64,000 nucleotides of DNA from Desulforhopalus sp. Its GTDB lineage: Bacteria > Desulfobacterota > Desulfobulbia > Desulfobulbales > Desulfocapsaceae. Positions 47,249 to 57,200 of this stretch are shown piece by piece. The notes under the pieces were generated by a model. The model did no database searches and was not told the DNA's origin. It saw nothing but the letters and a program-made list of their open reading frames with translations. Both the position numbers and the translations under genes were made by a program. Location of the stretch: NCBI GenBank assembly GCA_030247675.1, contig JAOTRX010000005.1, forward strand, positions 248,001-312,000, written 5' to 3'. Position 1 is the stretch's first letter, and every line of letters begins with the position of its first letter.

Positions 47249-49100
47249 CTGAGTCTTCTTCGCCCACAGGCAGAGTCACCCGCACTTCGGTGTACTCACT
47301 TTCGACACTGGCGATCTTGATCGTACCACCATGTTCCTCAACTATCTTGGCCGACAAAGCAAGGCCCAAACCGGTGCCGGTACTCTTGGTCGTGAAATAG
47401 GGGTCGAATACCCGCTGCAGATTATCCGGGACTATTCCTATGCCATTGTCGCGAATAATGACGACTATCATTCCACTTTCTAATTGGGCTTTGACCGTCA
47501 GACTTCCGCCATCAGGCATCGCCTGTATGGCATTGAGCAGGAGATTCAACAGCACCTGTTTGAGTTTGTCCGGATCGACACAGGCTTCCGGTAAATCTTC
47601 GGCAATTCCGACTGTAATCGATATATTATAGGACTCGGCATCGACCTGCACCAGGGAAACGGTTTTTTCGATAATATCGCCTATTCGCGTCTGTTCCTTT
47701 TTAAGCTGGCCCGGCCTGGCATAATCGAGTAATTCTCCGATGCTGCGATTCAATCTCTCCACCTCTTTCACGAGAATCTCGGCATTTTCTCCACTACAAC
47801 CGGTGGCTGATACTTGCGATTGCAACAGCATCGCCAGGCCTTTGATCGAACTTAAGGGGTTTCTCAGCTCATGGGCAACTCCAGCCGCCATCTTCCCCAG
47901 GGCCGCCAAACGTTCACTTCGCTGCAATTCCTTTTCAAGGAGCTTTACTCCGGTGAGATCCCTGATAAGCAAGACCTCCCCTGCCAAACCACCATCAGCA
48001 TCCCGAACAACAATCGATGCCAGACTTAAGGTCATCGGCTTTTTCGGATCACTGTCTAATAAAATTTCTTTTTGTCTTTCTCCCTGTTCGCCGCTAACAT
48101 CACCGGCAAACATCCTTGCCAAACCGGCAGGAAGGCAAATCTCCGGATTTTTACCCTTAATCCGACCGACATCCAGGCCAAGGATTTCGCCTGCCGCGCC
48201 GTTGCAGACCCGGATCACCCCCTGGCTGTCCGTGGCAATAAGACCGACCGGCAGAGAAGATACCAAAATGTCGGTAAATGCCCGCATTTCCCCGAGACTC
48301 TGTTGCGATCCTCTCAGTCCTCTGAGGGTGATAAAGGAAAGTGTCCCACCCAAACCAACAAGCAAGGTCACTATGGAGAGGATGATTATCTGCAACAACT
48401 GTCGCCTGAGAGACGAATTGAATTGCTCAAAATCGAGTTCAACCACATACAGCAGCTCTTTGTCAGCCATCCGCTGCATCTCTTCCTGCATGGCGGTAAA
48501 ATGGGGGTTGTTGGCAAATCTTCGCATCATCTGCCCACGCCCCGGCCCTCGCTCAAAAAGATCGGCAAAGCGTCCCGGTACATTCGGTGGAATATGCCAG
48601 GCAACGATCTGAAATCGCTGGTTCGTTGTCCCCTGCCGGATATCTTCAAAAAAACGTGACACAAACGGCGTCGGCCCACCGTGCTTCAACGACTTGGCCA
48701 ACTCCAAGGTTTCTTGATCTACTGCGCCATCGCCGGCATTCACTCCGGCACCGGAGAATACCTTCCCCTCCCGATCAATGAGCAATACCGTTTCTACGCC
48801 GGGTTGTTCAACCGCCTGTTCCATTGCCGCCTTTATCTGATCCTGCCAGCGAATTGGGGTGTCCGCCGATCGCAGGCTGTCCCTGATCGACTCCCGGGCG
48901 GCGCTATTGATAAAACGCATCAGAGTAAGCCCTTTCTGTACCAGAGCCTCACCCATCAACTCCTTTTCCCGCCGGTAATTACTCACCGTGAAGAGGATTA
49001 ATAACAGCAGCAGCAAGCTGCAGGCAATCGCCAGCATCCAAGGCGAAAAGCTCAGCAGCAGGTTTCTGCTTTTGCTACTTGCGGCCCGAGATATCAGCAT
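47238..49100 (-). CDS. Membrane sensor histidine kinase with PAS domain
   Basis: A 620-residue kinase. A membrane helix (about 20-42), a periplasmic sensor of about 185 residues with a Met/Phe/Arg-rich patch (RGQMMRRFANNPHF), and a second helix (about 230-250) precede a PAS domain (about 270-370), then the catalytic core. H-box AAGVAHELRNPLSSIKG, N-box LKQVLLNLLLNAIQAMP, G1 DNGIGIV and G2 TGTGLGLALS are all present. The layout resembles ZraS/HydH. ATG 49100 is used; a TTG at 49106 is two codons upstream. Its start overlaps the end of the preceding gene, so the two are coupled. No response regulator is adjacent. Confidence 0.9.
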   Translation of the reverse strand: MLISRAASSKSRNLLLSFSPWMLAIACSLLLLLLILFTVSNYRREKELMGEALVQKGLTLMRFINSAARESIRDSLRSADTPIRWQDQIKAAMEQAVEQPGVETVLLIDREGKVFSGAGVNAGDGAVDQETLELAKSLKHGGPTPFVSRFFEDIRQGTTNQRFQIVAWHIPPNVPGRFADLFERGPGRGQMMRRFANNPHFTAMQEEMQRMADKELLYVVELDFEQFNSSLRRQLLQIIILSIVTLLVGLGGTLSFITLRGLRGSQQSLGEMRAFTDILVSSLPVGLIATDSQGVIRVCNGAAGEILGLDVGRIKGKNPEICLPAGLARMFAGDVSGEQGERQKEILLDSDPKKPMTLSLASIVVRDADGGLAGEVLLIRDLTGVKLLEKELQRSERLAALGKMAAGVAHELRNPLSSIKGLAMLLQSQVSATGCSGENAEILVKEVERLNRSIGELLDYARPGQLKKEQTRIGDIIEKTVSLVQVDAESYNISITVGIAEDLPEACVDPDKLKQVLLNLLLNAIQAMPDGGSLTVKAQLESGMIVVIIRDNGIGIVPDNLQRVFDPYFTTKSTGTGLGLALSAKIVEEHGGTIKIASVESEYTEVRVTLPVGEEDSATV

Positions 49101-50775
49101 TTGCAATTTTTTCCAAAATTACCTTGGAGATCATATAGGTGGGAACAATCCCTTCATCGCCCATTGGTCCCGACGCCAGCGTCTGGCCGCTCAGCAGGGG
49201 ATTATCCGAGGCATAGTAGGCATATCGTGTTTTCATTGTCGACGGAATATGGCCCTGGATAATAGCCCCGCTTATCGCCCGCTGATAATGACCTCCCTCC
49301 ATTTCCAGGCCAACAGCGCGCCAGGCGGAAGAATGAAAACGTTCGAGCACATCGCGGTTTTGCAGCGACGTTCCGAGAACGGTTACCATCGGCCCGACAT
49401 GCACGGCTACGGTACTATCAAAATCGGCGGCGGTGAGATCATTTTCAACCATATAGTTGTCGGCGGTCCCCTCCATGACATGGGCCGTGGCAAGCATGAT
49501 GTCGCCTTTCTTACCCGGCAGCACCCCGGCCTTGCCCATGATCGAGATGGACTTGATGTTAAGCGATTTAACCACCCCGCCAAAGCTCTCAGGATTCAGT
49601 AATTCATCCATGATATCAAATGCCTGTGTCCCAAATGCATAATCAATGACGAGAAGAACCGGCTCGTTTTCTTTGAGAAAATAGTAATCAATTTTAAGAG
49701 CGGGATGGATATGATGCTGATCGAGTTGCGAAAGGTCCATAATATTTATATCGATTGTTGAACCGGACTCATCGCCCTTAAAGGTAAAACCATGGAGAGC
49801 CGCGTACTCCTCGACCTCGGTTTCCCTGTCCCGAACAGCCCGTATCATTGCATAGACATCATCCGGTACAACCTCACCTGCCATAATAAGTGCCCCGGGA
49901 CCATAGAGAAGATTGCGCATGGAATGCATATTGGCGCTCACCACGTGGATCGGCCGGTCTTGAAGGTTCAGGGAGGCAAGCGTGCGTTTCAACGAGCCAG
50001 CCCAAAGAGCCGCGTGCGTCTGGTGATCGATCATCTCATGCAGGGATGGGGTAAAGTAGACGACCAGCTCATTTTTCTTAGCGCTTTGCTCTTCCATGAC
50101 CCTTTTGCCTATGCCATAGATTATTGCAAAAAGACCGCTATTGGCATCGTGTTCTCTACGGGCTTGCTCCAGGTATTCGTATGTCTCCCGGGTTTCTTTG
50201 TAGGTCCTGCCGAGTATGATCGAAAGATTCCATATCGCCTGTTCCAGTTCCTCGCCAATCAGAGAATCCTCAATGGCGACGATGCGCTCAAGTTCTGTCC
50301 ACTCGGCACTCACTCCCACGGCTCTATTGCATACCTGCCGGTAAATCTTCCACGCCTCAATATTAAGGAAGGTAATATGGGTCAGGATATCATATATCTC
50401 GCTTTTTCCAGTTGTTATGACAAAACAATATTCTTTTTCCGAGACCGCGTAGGAAACCCTCCTTCTTTTCAAAGGAATGATCTTGGCAAAGGATGTATCT
50501 TGGAAGTCCTCTTGGGCGGTCAAGGTTATTCTTGTACACTTTTCGATACCTTTGGGCATTCGATCAAAGACATATTCCAAACCCTGCAATTCGACGACAC
50601 GGGTATCGGTCATCGATCCATATATTTCCGGACTGAGCTGTTTTAGAGCCTCCGCGAGTTTTTCACCAATTCTCCCGGACGGGTTGTACGATCCCTGCAG
50701 TGTTAAGGAGTCGGCAAGGATCTTAAAGGTTCGTATAGCGATTCGGGCTTTTTGGGATTTGGAAAGCTCCTGCAT
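49075..50775 (-). CDS. Uncharacterised protein with nucleoside phosphorylase-like C-terminal domain
   Basis: A 566-residue soluble protein without signal peptide. The N-terminal 330 residues match nothing I can name; they include a helical region (ELEQAIWNLSIILGRTYKE) and NELVVYFTPSLHEMIDHQTH. The C-terminal 210 or so residues look like the nucleoside phosphorylase superfamily: ISIMGKAGVLPGKKGDIML corresponds to the GSAG and KPGDIVI motifs, MVTVLGTSLQNRD to the mid strand, AVGLEMEGGHYQRA to the VDMExxA substrate motif, and YYASDNPL to the late SD motif. A DUF6909-type family assignment is possible. The kinase start lies inside its last 26 bases. Its substrate or ligand is unknown; a signalling role with the kinase is inferred. 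Confidence 0.72.
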   Translation of the reverse strand: MQELSKSQKARIAIRTFKILADSLTLQGSYNPSGRIGEKLAEALKQLSPEIYGSMTDTRVVELQGLEYVFDRMPKGIEKCTRITLTAQEDFQDTSFAKIIPLKRRRVSYAVSEKEYCFVITTGKSEIYDILTHITFLNIEAWKIYRQVCNRAVGVSAEWTELERIVAIEDSLIGEELEQAIWNLSIILGRTYKETRETYEYLEQARREHDANSGLFAIIYGIGKRVMEEQSAKKNELVVYFTPSLHEMIDHQTHAALWAGSLKRTLASLNLQDRPIHVVSANMHSMRNLLYGPGALIMAGEVVPDDVYAMIRAVRDRETEVEEYAALHGFTFKGDESGSTIDINIMDLSQLDQHHIHPALKIDYYFLKENEPVLLVIDYAFGTQAFDIMDELLNPESFGGVVKSLNIKSISIMGKAGVLPGKKGDIMLATAHVMEGTADNYMVENDLTAADFDSTVAVHVGPMVTVLGTSLQNRDVLERFHSSAWRAVGLEMEGGHYQRAISGAIIQGHIPSTMKTRYAYYASDNPLLSGQTLASGPMGDEGIVPTYMISKVILEKIANADISGRK

Positions 50776-51018
50776 ATCTTCTCCTGTAACTATTCTGCAT
50801 TGTATTATATTTATTAACGAGAGCGCAGTTCAAGGCAAGAAAGACGAAAGCTCTACAGCCGCATGTGTCCAATGGCCAGGCAGCAATATCGTCTACAGGA
50901 AATGATAGCCAACAGCGGGAAAAAACGCGAATAATTTCCTGTGCTACGCTGGTTATTGGGTGACAGTTGCCAGGAAAACAGCAGAGATAGCCAGAAGAAA
51001 GACCTGAGGCAACCTCTT

Positions 51019-51603
51019 TCAGGGCTCTATGAAGCGGAGCAGGGCATCATACAATTCTAAACGTCCCTGGCCGGTTTTTGCGGAAAACAAAATGCGATCC
51101 TGCGCCTTGACACCATGCCCGGCGTCAAGCAGCTTGGCATTTTTTTCTCGTACACTGCCGGAAATCTTATCGATCTTGGTATACACCGGCAAACATGGAA
51201 TGGATTTTTCACGCAACCATTGAACAAGTTGGGTGTCCTGCTCCTTCGGCTCATGACGAATATCCATGATGACAACGACACACTTTAATGACTCCCGGAC
51301 TTCCAGGTAGGAGGTGATCAGCGACTGCCAGCTGTTTTGCATTATTTTCGGAACTTTAGCAAAACCATAGCCCGGCAAATCCACCAAAAGAAACCTATCT
51401 TCAACGCGAAAGTAGTTCAGCCCTTGCGTCTTGCCTGGTCTGGCACTGACCTTCACCAATTTTTTCCTGCCGATGAGGGTATTGATCAGACTCGATTTGC
51501 CAACATTCGACCTGCCGGCAAAGGCAATCTCCGGAAGTTCCGGAGGGGGCAGCTGGTTAAGGCGATGGGCACTCAGGAGAAACTCAACATTCAGAAACTG
51601 CAT
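51019..51603 (-). CDS. engB: Ribosome biogenesis GTP-binding protein YsxC/EngB
   Basis: A 194-residue single GTPase domain. Motifs are AFAGRSNVGKSSLIN (G1), the PGKTQGLN switch I (G2), LVDLPGYGFAKV (G3), VYTKIDK (G4) and FSAKTGQG (G5). It is required for assembly of the 50S subunit. The ATG at 51603 follows AGGGAGAT at good spacing. It lies 86 bases downstream of hisG, from which it is separated by a strong hairpin at 51636-51665, so it may need its own promoter. Confidence 0.95.
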   Translation of the reverse strand: MQFLNVEFLLSAHRLNQLPPPELPEIAFAGRSNVGKSSLINTLIGRKKLVKVSARPGKTQGLNYFRVEDRFLLVDLPGYGFAKVPKIMQNSWQSLITSYLEVRESLKCVVVIMDIRHEPKEQDTQLVQWLREKSIPCLPVYTKIDKISGSVREKNAKLLDAGHGVKAQDRILFSAKTGQGRLELYDALLRFIEP

Positions 51604-51635
51604 TTAGTATCTCCCTTAAGTACATTTATACGACC

Positions 51636-51665
51636 AAAACGGTGACATAGGCTCATCACCGTTTT
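51636..51665 (-). terminator. Intrinsic terminator-like hairpin downstream of hisG
   Basis: Ten-base arms (51636-51645 and 51656-51665) are exact complements around a ten-base loop. On the minus strand the stem ends in four T; on the plus strand in five. It begins 24 bases after the hisG stop, between hisG and engB. Confidence 0.65.
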
Positions 51666-51689
51666 TATGACCATTTCCCGATTTCGTTC

Positions 51690-52562
51690 CTATATTACCT
51701 TATTCAGGGAATACTCAATAATACCTTCAGCGCCCAGTTTCTTGAGTTTCGGGATCAGATCTCGCACAATATCTTCGGAAACCACCGTCTCCACGGAGAA
51801 CCAATCCTGGTTATAGAGACTGGCAACCGTTGGGGCATTGATACTGGGAAGAATGGCCACTATCTCACCGATCTTTGCACTGGAAACATTCATCTTAAGA
51901 CCAACGATTCGATCGGCTCGCAGGGCCCCTTGCAAAAGTAAGGCAATATTTTCGATCTTTTCACGTTTCCAGGGGTCGTTCCAGGCATCTTTATTGGCAA
52001 TGAACTGGGTGTTTGACTGCATCAGTTCATGGATAATCCGTAAACCGTGGGCACGGATAGTGCTTTCCGTCTCGGTAACCTCAACGATGGCGTCGGCCAA
52101 TCCCGATACCACCTTTGCCTCGGTCGCCCCCCAGGAAAACTCGATATCGACATCAATATTCCTTTCTTGAAAGAAGCGTTTGGTGACATTCACCAGCTCA
52201 GTAGATATCTTTTTGCCCTGCAAATCTTCAATCGTCTTGATATCGGAATCTCCGGCAACGGCAATTACCCAGCGGGTTGGTCGCCGGCTGACCTTGGAGT
52301 AAACCAGATCGCACACCAAGACCGTATCGGAATTATTCTCCATTGTCCAATCTTTGCCGGTAATTCCGGCGTCGAGCATGCCCCCTTCTACATAACGGGA
52401 CATCTCCTGGGGTCGGCAAATCGAGCAATCCAGTTCCGGATCATCGATCTTCGGAAAGTAATTTCTGGCAGCCGGTTTAATCAGCCACCCGGCCTTTTCA
52501 AACAATTCAATAGTCGCCACTTCGAGACTACCTTTGGGTAGGCCAAGTTTCAGTGAGTTCAT
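51690..52562 (-). CDS. hisG: ATP phosphoribosyltransferase, long (HisG_L) form
   Basis: A 290-residue enzyme catalysing the first step of histidine synthesis, ATP plus PRPP to phosphoribosyl-ATP. The N-terminus [22 protein letters not shown] and the PRPP region [20 protein letters not shown] are typical. Length and a C-terminal segment of about 75 residues (from about 215, with [18 protein letters not shown]) indicate the long form with the ACT-like domain that allows histidine feedback, without HisZ. ATG 52562 has GGAGAAAA upstream; a TTG two codons earlier is less likely. hisI lies 126 bases upstream on the same strand. Confidence 0.94.
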   Translation of the reverse strand: MNSLKLGLPKGSLEVATIELFEKAGWLIKPAARNYFPKIDDPELDCSICRPQEMSRYVEGGMLDAGITGKDWTMENNSDTVLVCDLVYSKVSRRPTRWVIAVAGDSDIKTIEDLQGKKISTELVNVTKRFFQERNIDVDIEFSWGATEAKVVSGLADAIVEVTETESTIRAHGLRIIHELMQSNTQFIANKDAWNDPWKREKIENIALLLQGALRADRIVGLKMNVSSAKIGEIVAILPSINAPTVASLYNQDWFSVETVVSEDIVRDLIPKLKKLGAEGIIEYSLNKVI

Positions 52563-52688
52563 TACCAATTTTCTCCGTGTTCGTGATATCAGTTTAACGG
52601 CAACGCCAGCCTTTGCCGGGACGAGGCCCTCATCGTCCTCTCCGACAACAGATTTGCCCCTAAGCAGCTTAACGCTTTAAATTCTCGA

Positions 52689-53069
52689 TTATTTTCCGTA
52701 AACAGCAGCAGGATCAAAGATTCTCCCCCCTACCTCAACCAAGGTGTCACCGTTGACCCGCCGATAAAAACACGATCTGTGGCCGGTGTGGCAGGCTGCA
52801 TGACCTAACTGTTCCACCTGAAAAATCACCGTGTCATTATCGCAATCGACAAGAATATCATGGATAATCTGGACATGGCCGGAGGTCTCACCCTTCAACC
52901 AGAGCTTGTTGCGCGAACGGCTCCAGTAGTGTGCCTTGCCGGTTTTCAGGGTCATTTCCCATGAAGCGGAATTGATATACGCCACCATAAGCACTTCAAG
53001 GGTTTTATAATCCTGTACTATAGCCGGAAGCAATCCCTCGGCCGATTTATTAAAATCAAGTGTTATCAT
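52689..53069 (-). CDS. hisI: Phosphoribosyl-AMP cyclohydrolase
   Basis: A 126-residue enzyme of histidine synthesis, opening the adenine ring of phosphoribosyl-AMP. The conserved cysteine-rich zinc sites are visible in [15 protein letters not shown] and [37 protein letters not shown] is the substrate loop, given here as [18 protein letters not shown]. The HisE (pyrophosphohydrolase) domain is absent, so it is the monofunctional form. It precedes hisG by 126 bases on the same strand, forming a two-gene histidine group; the other his genes are elsewhere. Confidence 0.94.
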   Translation of the reverse strand: MITLDFNKSAEGLLPAIVQDYKTLEVLMVAYINSASWEMTLKTGKAHYWSRSRNKLWLKGETSGHVQIIHDILVDCDNDTVIFQVEQLGHAACHTGHRSCFYRRVNGDTLVEVGGRIFDPAAVYGK

Positions 53070-53384
53070 TGTATTGAGTCTTAAACAATTAAACCTTTCG
53101 TTGCCTCTTCCACCATTCCAAGCAAATTCGATGAGCTGCTGGAAAATCCCATTTCAACTTTCACCCTTATCCAATTTTTTTTAACGGTTTATCGCCAGGA
53201 AAGGAGGACTAAACTAGACAGCTCTGATTGCTTTGTCAAGTCGCTACCGCTGTTTTCTTGCTTTTCTCGTTCTGTACTTGCATTAAACAGATCATTTCCT
53301 ATAGTATGTGTCGCATTTTTAGAGACCAATGGATGCTTGTATTTCACCCAAACACTCTTCTTACGACGCTCCAGGAGTAACAAT
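53070..53384. other. Intergenic region between hisI and the FKBP gene
   Basis: A 315-base divergent spacer. A candidate plus-strand promoter is TTGCAT (53278-53283) with TAGTAT 18 bases later (53302-53307), about 80 bases before the FKBP ATG. A 124-codon minus-strand frame (53189-53563) overlaps the FKBP gene and has no family signal. Nothing else is supported. Confidence 0.45.
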
Positions 53385-53843
53385 ATGCCCCAACCTAAGT
53401 CCAACGACACCGTAGTACTGGCCTTTACCGGAACCCTTGACAATGGAGAGGTCTTCATTACTTCTGAAAAGGATAAACCCTCTCGGGTAACACTTGGTAA
53501 TTCCGACCTTCCACCCACTTTGGAAGCGGGAATTATGGAAATGCAGATAGGCGAGACCCGCAAGATCCGTATCCCACCCGAGGAAGGTTATGGCCAAAGA
53601 CTCAAAGAGCTCTTACAGACCGTTGACAATCAAAAGATTGTTGATACCCTAAATCCCAAGCCGGGAATGATAATCTTCCTCAAAGTCAACAAAGACGGAA
53701 CGGAACAAAAGGTGCCGGCAACGGTTATTGAGGTCAAAGGCTCACAGATAACTGTTGATTATAATCATCCACTTGCCGGACACCACTTGACCTACGTGGT
53801 CACCCTTCTCGAAATTGCCGAAAACCAACCAACCAACGCCTAG
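53385..53843 (+). CDS. FKBP-type peptidyl-prolyl isomerase, SlyD-like
   Basis: A 152-residue protein. The FKBP fold (residues about 6-70 and 120-145) is interrupted by an insert-in-flap segment, as in SlyD: VVLAFTGTLDNGEVFITSE, then GIMEMQIGETRKIRIPPEEGYG, and late VDYNHPLAGHHLTYVV. It should isomerise X-Pro bonds and act as a folding chaperone in the cytoplasm. There is no His-rich metal-binding tail. ATG 53385 is chosen because AGGAG precedes it; the longer frame to 53337 lacks a ribosome site. It is a single gene unit. Confidence 0.88.
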   Translation: MPQPKSNDTVVLAFTGTLDNGEVFITSEKDKPSRVTLGNSDLPPTLEAGIMEMQIGETRKIRIPPEEGYGQRLKELLQTVDNQKIVDTLNPKPGMIIFLKVNKDGTEQKVPATVIEVKGSQITVDYNHPLAGHHLTYVVTLLEIAENQPTNA

Positions 53844-54221
53844 AGGCGTACTGATAACCACCCGTTCTACCTTACTGCTCATCTAAATTCAGGTCACGGG
53901 TGGCTTATTCCTTCCTGATCACCTCAGCAATCATTTAAAATTGACTGCCTTTTGTAGAATATGAATTGAATAAATGCCGAAAAATGGGGCGGTAAATCCT
54001 CGGAGATATTTACTCACCGCCCCAAAATAATTGACAATTTGTCGGCATCAATACCGGTATTTGTTTACTCACCTCCATTTCCAGTCACTTCTCCACACCT
54101 AAGTGAAGACTTGTCTGTATACCGCCAATTTTTTTTTAAATACTCCTGTACATACCTTTTCCCGTATGTATAACCTTAGATAGTTACAATCGGCTATTCA
54201 ATCAAATGCGGGGAGTATTGT
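53844..54221. other. Intergenic region upstream of cheA with nested inverted repeats
   Basis: A 378-base noncoding stretch. Besides the hairpin at 53858-53903 it holds nested inverted repeats: GGGGCGGT (53986-53993) with ACCGCCCC (54016-54023), enclosed by TGCCGA (53975-53980) and TCGGCA (54042-54047). ATACCGGTAT at 54051-54060 is a separate palindrome. A GGGGAG site lies just before the cheA ATG. No gene is supported. Confidence 0.55.
53858..53903 (+). terminator. Weak terminator-like hairpin after the FKBP gene
   Basis: Eight-base perfect arms (53858-53865 and 53896-53903) with a 30-base loop and a T-rich but interrupted tail. It starts 14 bases after the FKBP stop. The long loop makes it uncertain. 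Confidence 0.35.
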
Positions 54222-57200
54222 ATGGACATCGAAGACGACGAGATTTTGCAGGGATTTATCGAGGAATCACTCGAACATTTAGCTGACATCGAAAATGATT
54301 TATTAGCGATTGAAGAGGGCGGGGCAAATATCGACGAAGACCTTGTTAACAAAGTCTTCCGGGCAGCTCACTCGATCAAGGGTGGGGCTGGGTTCATGGG
54401 CCTTACGACCATCCAGGAACTCTCACACGCTGCAGAAAATGTTTTGGGCATGATCAGGAGTAAAAAACTGATTCCGACGCCGGAGATCATCAACGTGCTG
54501 CTGATTGCTTCGGATCAACTGCAAAGCATGATCGAAGACGTGCATAACAGCAACGACGTTGATATCTCTTCGCACCTTTTGCCCCTTAACGCTATCGCCG
54601 ACGGTTCTTTCTCCCAGGCGACCCAAGCGCCACCTGCAAAGACTGGAAAAATAAAGGCCAAAGCAGCGGCTGAGAAGGTTGAACCACCTCCGGAAGCTGA
54701 TGTTGAGGCGCCAACCGAGAAAACAAAACCGCCTGCAGCAGCAAAACCAAAACCGGAATCGAAACCAGAAGCCAAAACTAAACCAAAACCTGAACCCGTG
54801 CCGGAGTCAGAGCCTGAGCTGGAACTTGAGCCGGAGCCTGAAATGGATTCTGAGATTGCTTCCTTTTCTGAAGATGATACATACGTAGAAGACGATGCCG
54901 CTTCATTTGGTGACACCCCTTCAACAGGCCAAGTTGCAAACCCAAATGCCTCTCCTGGCGACAGAAGTAAAGCATCGGGACCGCCGGCAAAGACCGAGAC
55001 GACGCTCAGAGTCCATGTAAGCCTCCTTGATTCCCTGATGAATCTCGCGGGAGAGCTGGTACTCAGCCGCAATCAATTGTTGCAGACCATTGGCTCTGAC
55101 GATCTGCGTAATGCTGAGGCCGTAGGCCAGCGCATTGACCTGATCACCTCCGAATTACAGGAGGCGATCATGTTGACCCGCATGCAGCCTATCGGTAATG
55201 TTTTTAGTAAATTCCCGCGGGTTGTCAGAGATCTCTCGAAAAAACTGAACAAGACCATTGATCTGGAAATTGTCGGCAAGGATGTTGAGCTCGACAAAAC
55301 AATTATTGAGGCAATTAACGATCCGCTGACCCATCTTGTCCGCAACTCGGTCGACCACGGCATTGAAAAACCCGCAGACCGGAAAATGCTCGGCAAATCC
55401 GAGGTTGGTCTGGTTATTCTTAAGGCGTATCACGAAGCCGGCCAGGTGGTCATAGAGATAAGCGACGACGGTAAAGGTCTCGACGGAGAGGCCTTGGCGG
55501 CAAGCGCCGTCAGCAAGGGTTTGTTGACAGTCGAACAGGCGCAGGCCATGTCCGACAAGGAAAAGATCAATCTTATCTTCCTGCCGGGATTCTCGACAGC
55601 AAAGGAGGTTACCGATGTATCCGGCCGGGGCGTCGGCATGGATGTCGTCAAAACCAATCTCGATCAACTTGGTGGAAATGTTGACATTATCTCCGAAAAG
55701 GGTGTCGGCACAACTATCTCCATCAAACTGCCATTGACCCTGGCAATCATTCCCTGCCAAATCATTGAGACCGGTGGCGAACGATACGCCATACCCCAAG
55801 TGAATCTCGAGGAGCTGCTCCGTATCCCTGCCAATCAGGTGCAAAACCGCGTCGAACGCGTCGGTGACGCCGAGGTCGTTCGTTTACGCGGTACCCTGCT
55901 GCCGCTCATTCGTTTAGCTGATGTCATTGGGATTGAACGCACCTATTACGACAGAATCACCGACGAAGTCCTACCCGACAGGCGCGAGGCGACCGCCGAT
56001 AGGCGTGGTAAGGAATCACCCCTCTTCAGAAGCGCCAACGATCAGGACAGAAAGTCTTCACAAAAAGGTGAGATAGCAAACCGGTCAGTGCTCGACCGCC
56101 GCAACTCTGTGTCCAGCGCTTTGAATATTGTCGTAGTATCAACTGGTTCCATGAAATACGGGCTAATCGTTGACCGGCTTCAAGATTCGGAAGAGATTGT
56201 TATCAAGCCGCTTGGCCGGCATCTGCAGCAATGCAAAGGGTACGCCGGAGCGACCATCATGGGGGATGGCCGTATCGCCCTTATTCTTGACGTCAGTAAC
56301 CTTGCCAGGATGGCCCGTCTCACCTCGATCGATGGTTCCGACCGAGCGGCCGAGGTTGCCAAGGCAGCTGAAGACGCGATGCGGGCGAAAAAAGACCGAC
56401 AATCTCTTCTTATTTTCAAGAGTTCCGAGACGGAGCATTTCGCCGTACCTCTCAATCAGGTTGAACGCATCGAAAAGATCAAGCGTTCCGATGTTGAAGA
56501 TCTCGGTGGTAAAAGGGTAATGAAATATCGTGGGGGCAGTCTGAGCCTAATTTGCGTCGATGACCTTGCCATGGTTAATCCCTTGGCCGACAGCGAAAAT
56601 CTCTTGGTAATCGTCTTTAATATTGCCAAGCGAGCCGTCGGCTTACTGGCCATTGGACCAATAGATGCCATTGAAATCAACGCCGATATCGACGACACAA
56701 CCCTAAGCCAGCCCGGAATAATGGGATCGATCATCATCGATCAGCATACCACCATGCTGGTCAATGTCTTTGAAATGGCCCAAACCCTTTTCCCGCAATG
56801 GTTTGAAGAACGGGAAAAAGCGATGATAGAGATAGCCCAGGAAGACACTACCCCACCAACCATTCTCATTGCTGAGGATTCGAAATTCTTTCGCAATCAG
56901 GTGAAGGGATATATGACCGAGGTCGGTTACAACGTCATTGAGGCCGAGGACGGTGTTGAGGCCTGGGATAAACTTCACGAGCATGGTGACGAAATCGCCA
57001 TGTTGATAACCGATATTGAAATGCCGAATATGAACGGCTTTGATCTTACGCAAAAAATCCGTCATGACGACAAATATTCGAAATTGCCGATAATTGCCCT
57101 GACCACCCTGGCCTCGGCTGAGGACATGGCAAAAGGCCAGGCCGTTGGCGTCAATGAATACCACATCAAACTCGATAAGGAACGACTGATGGTTTCGGTG

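Noticed and set aside
47740..48612. 290-codon plus-strand frame within the histidine kinase gene
   Set aside because: Antisense shadow of an intact kinase with all catalytic boxes; the Ser/Arg-rich translation has no family signal.
49792..50646. 284-codon plus-strand frame within the NP-like gene
   Set aside because: Length is notable, but it is antisense to a frame with clear superfamily motifs and lacks a ribosome site or recognisable domain.
54760..54850. Repetitive AAACCxGAA-like codons in cheA as a possible CRISPR-like or tandem repeat
   Set aside because: They are in frame and encode a Lys/Pro/Glu linker; units are irregular and there are no spacers.
54515..55072. 185-codon minus-strand frame opposite the cheA linker
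   Set aside because: The Ser/Gly-rich translation is the complement of the repetitive Pro/Glu/Lys linker, a typical low-complexity shadow.
55155..55844. 229-codon minus-strand frame opposite the cheA kinase core
   Set aside because: Antisense to the ATPase domain; no domain match.
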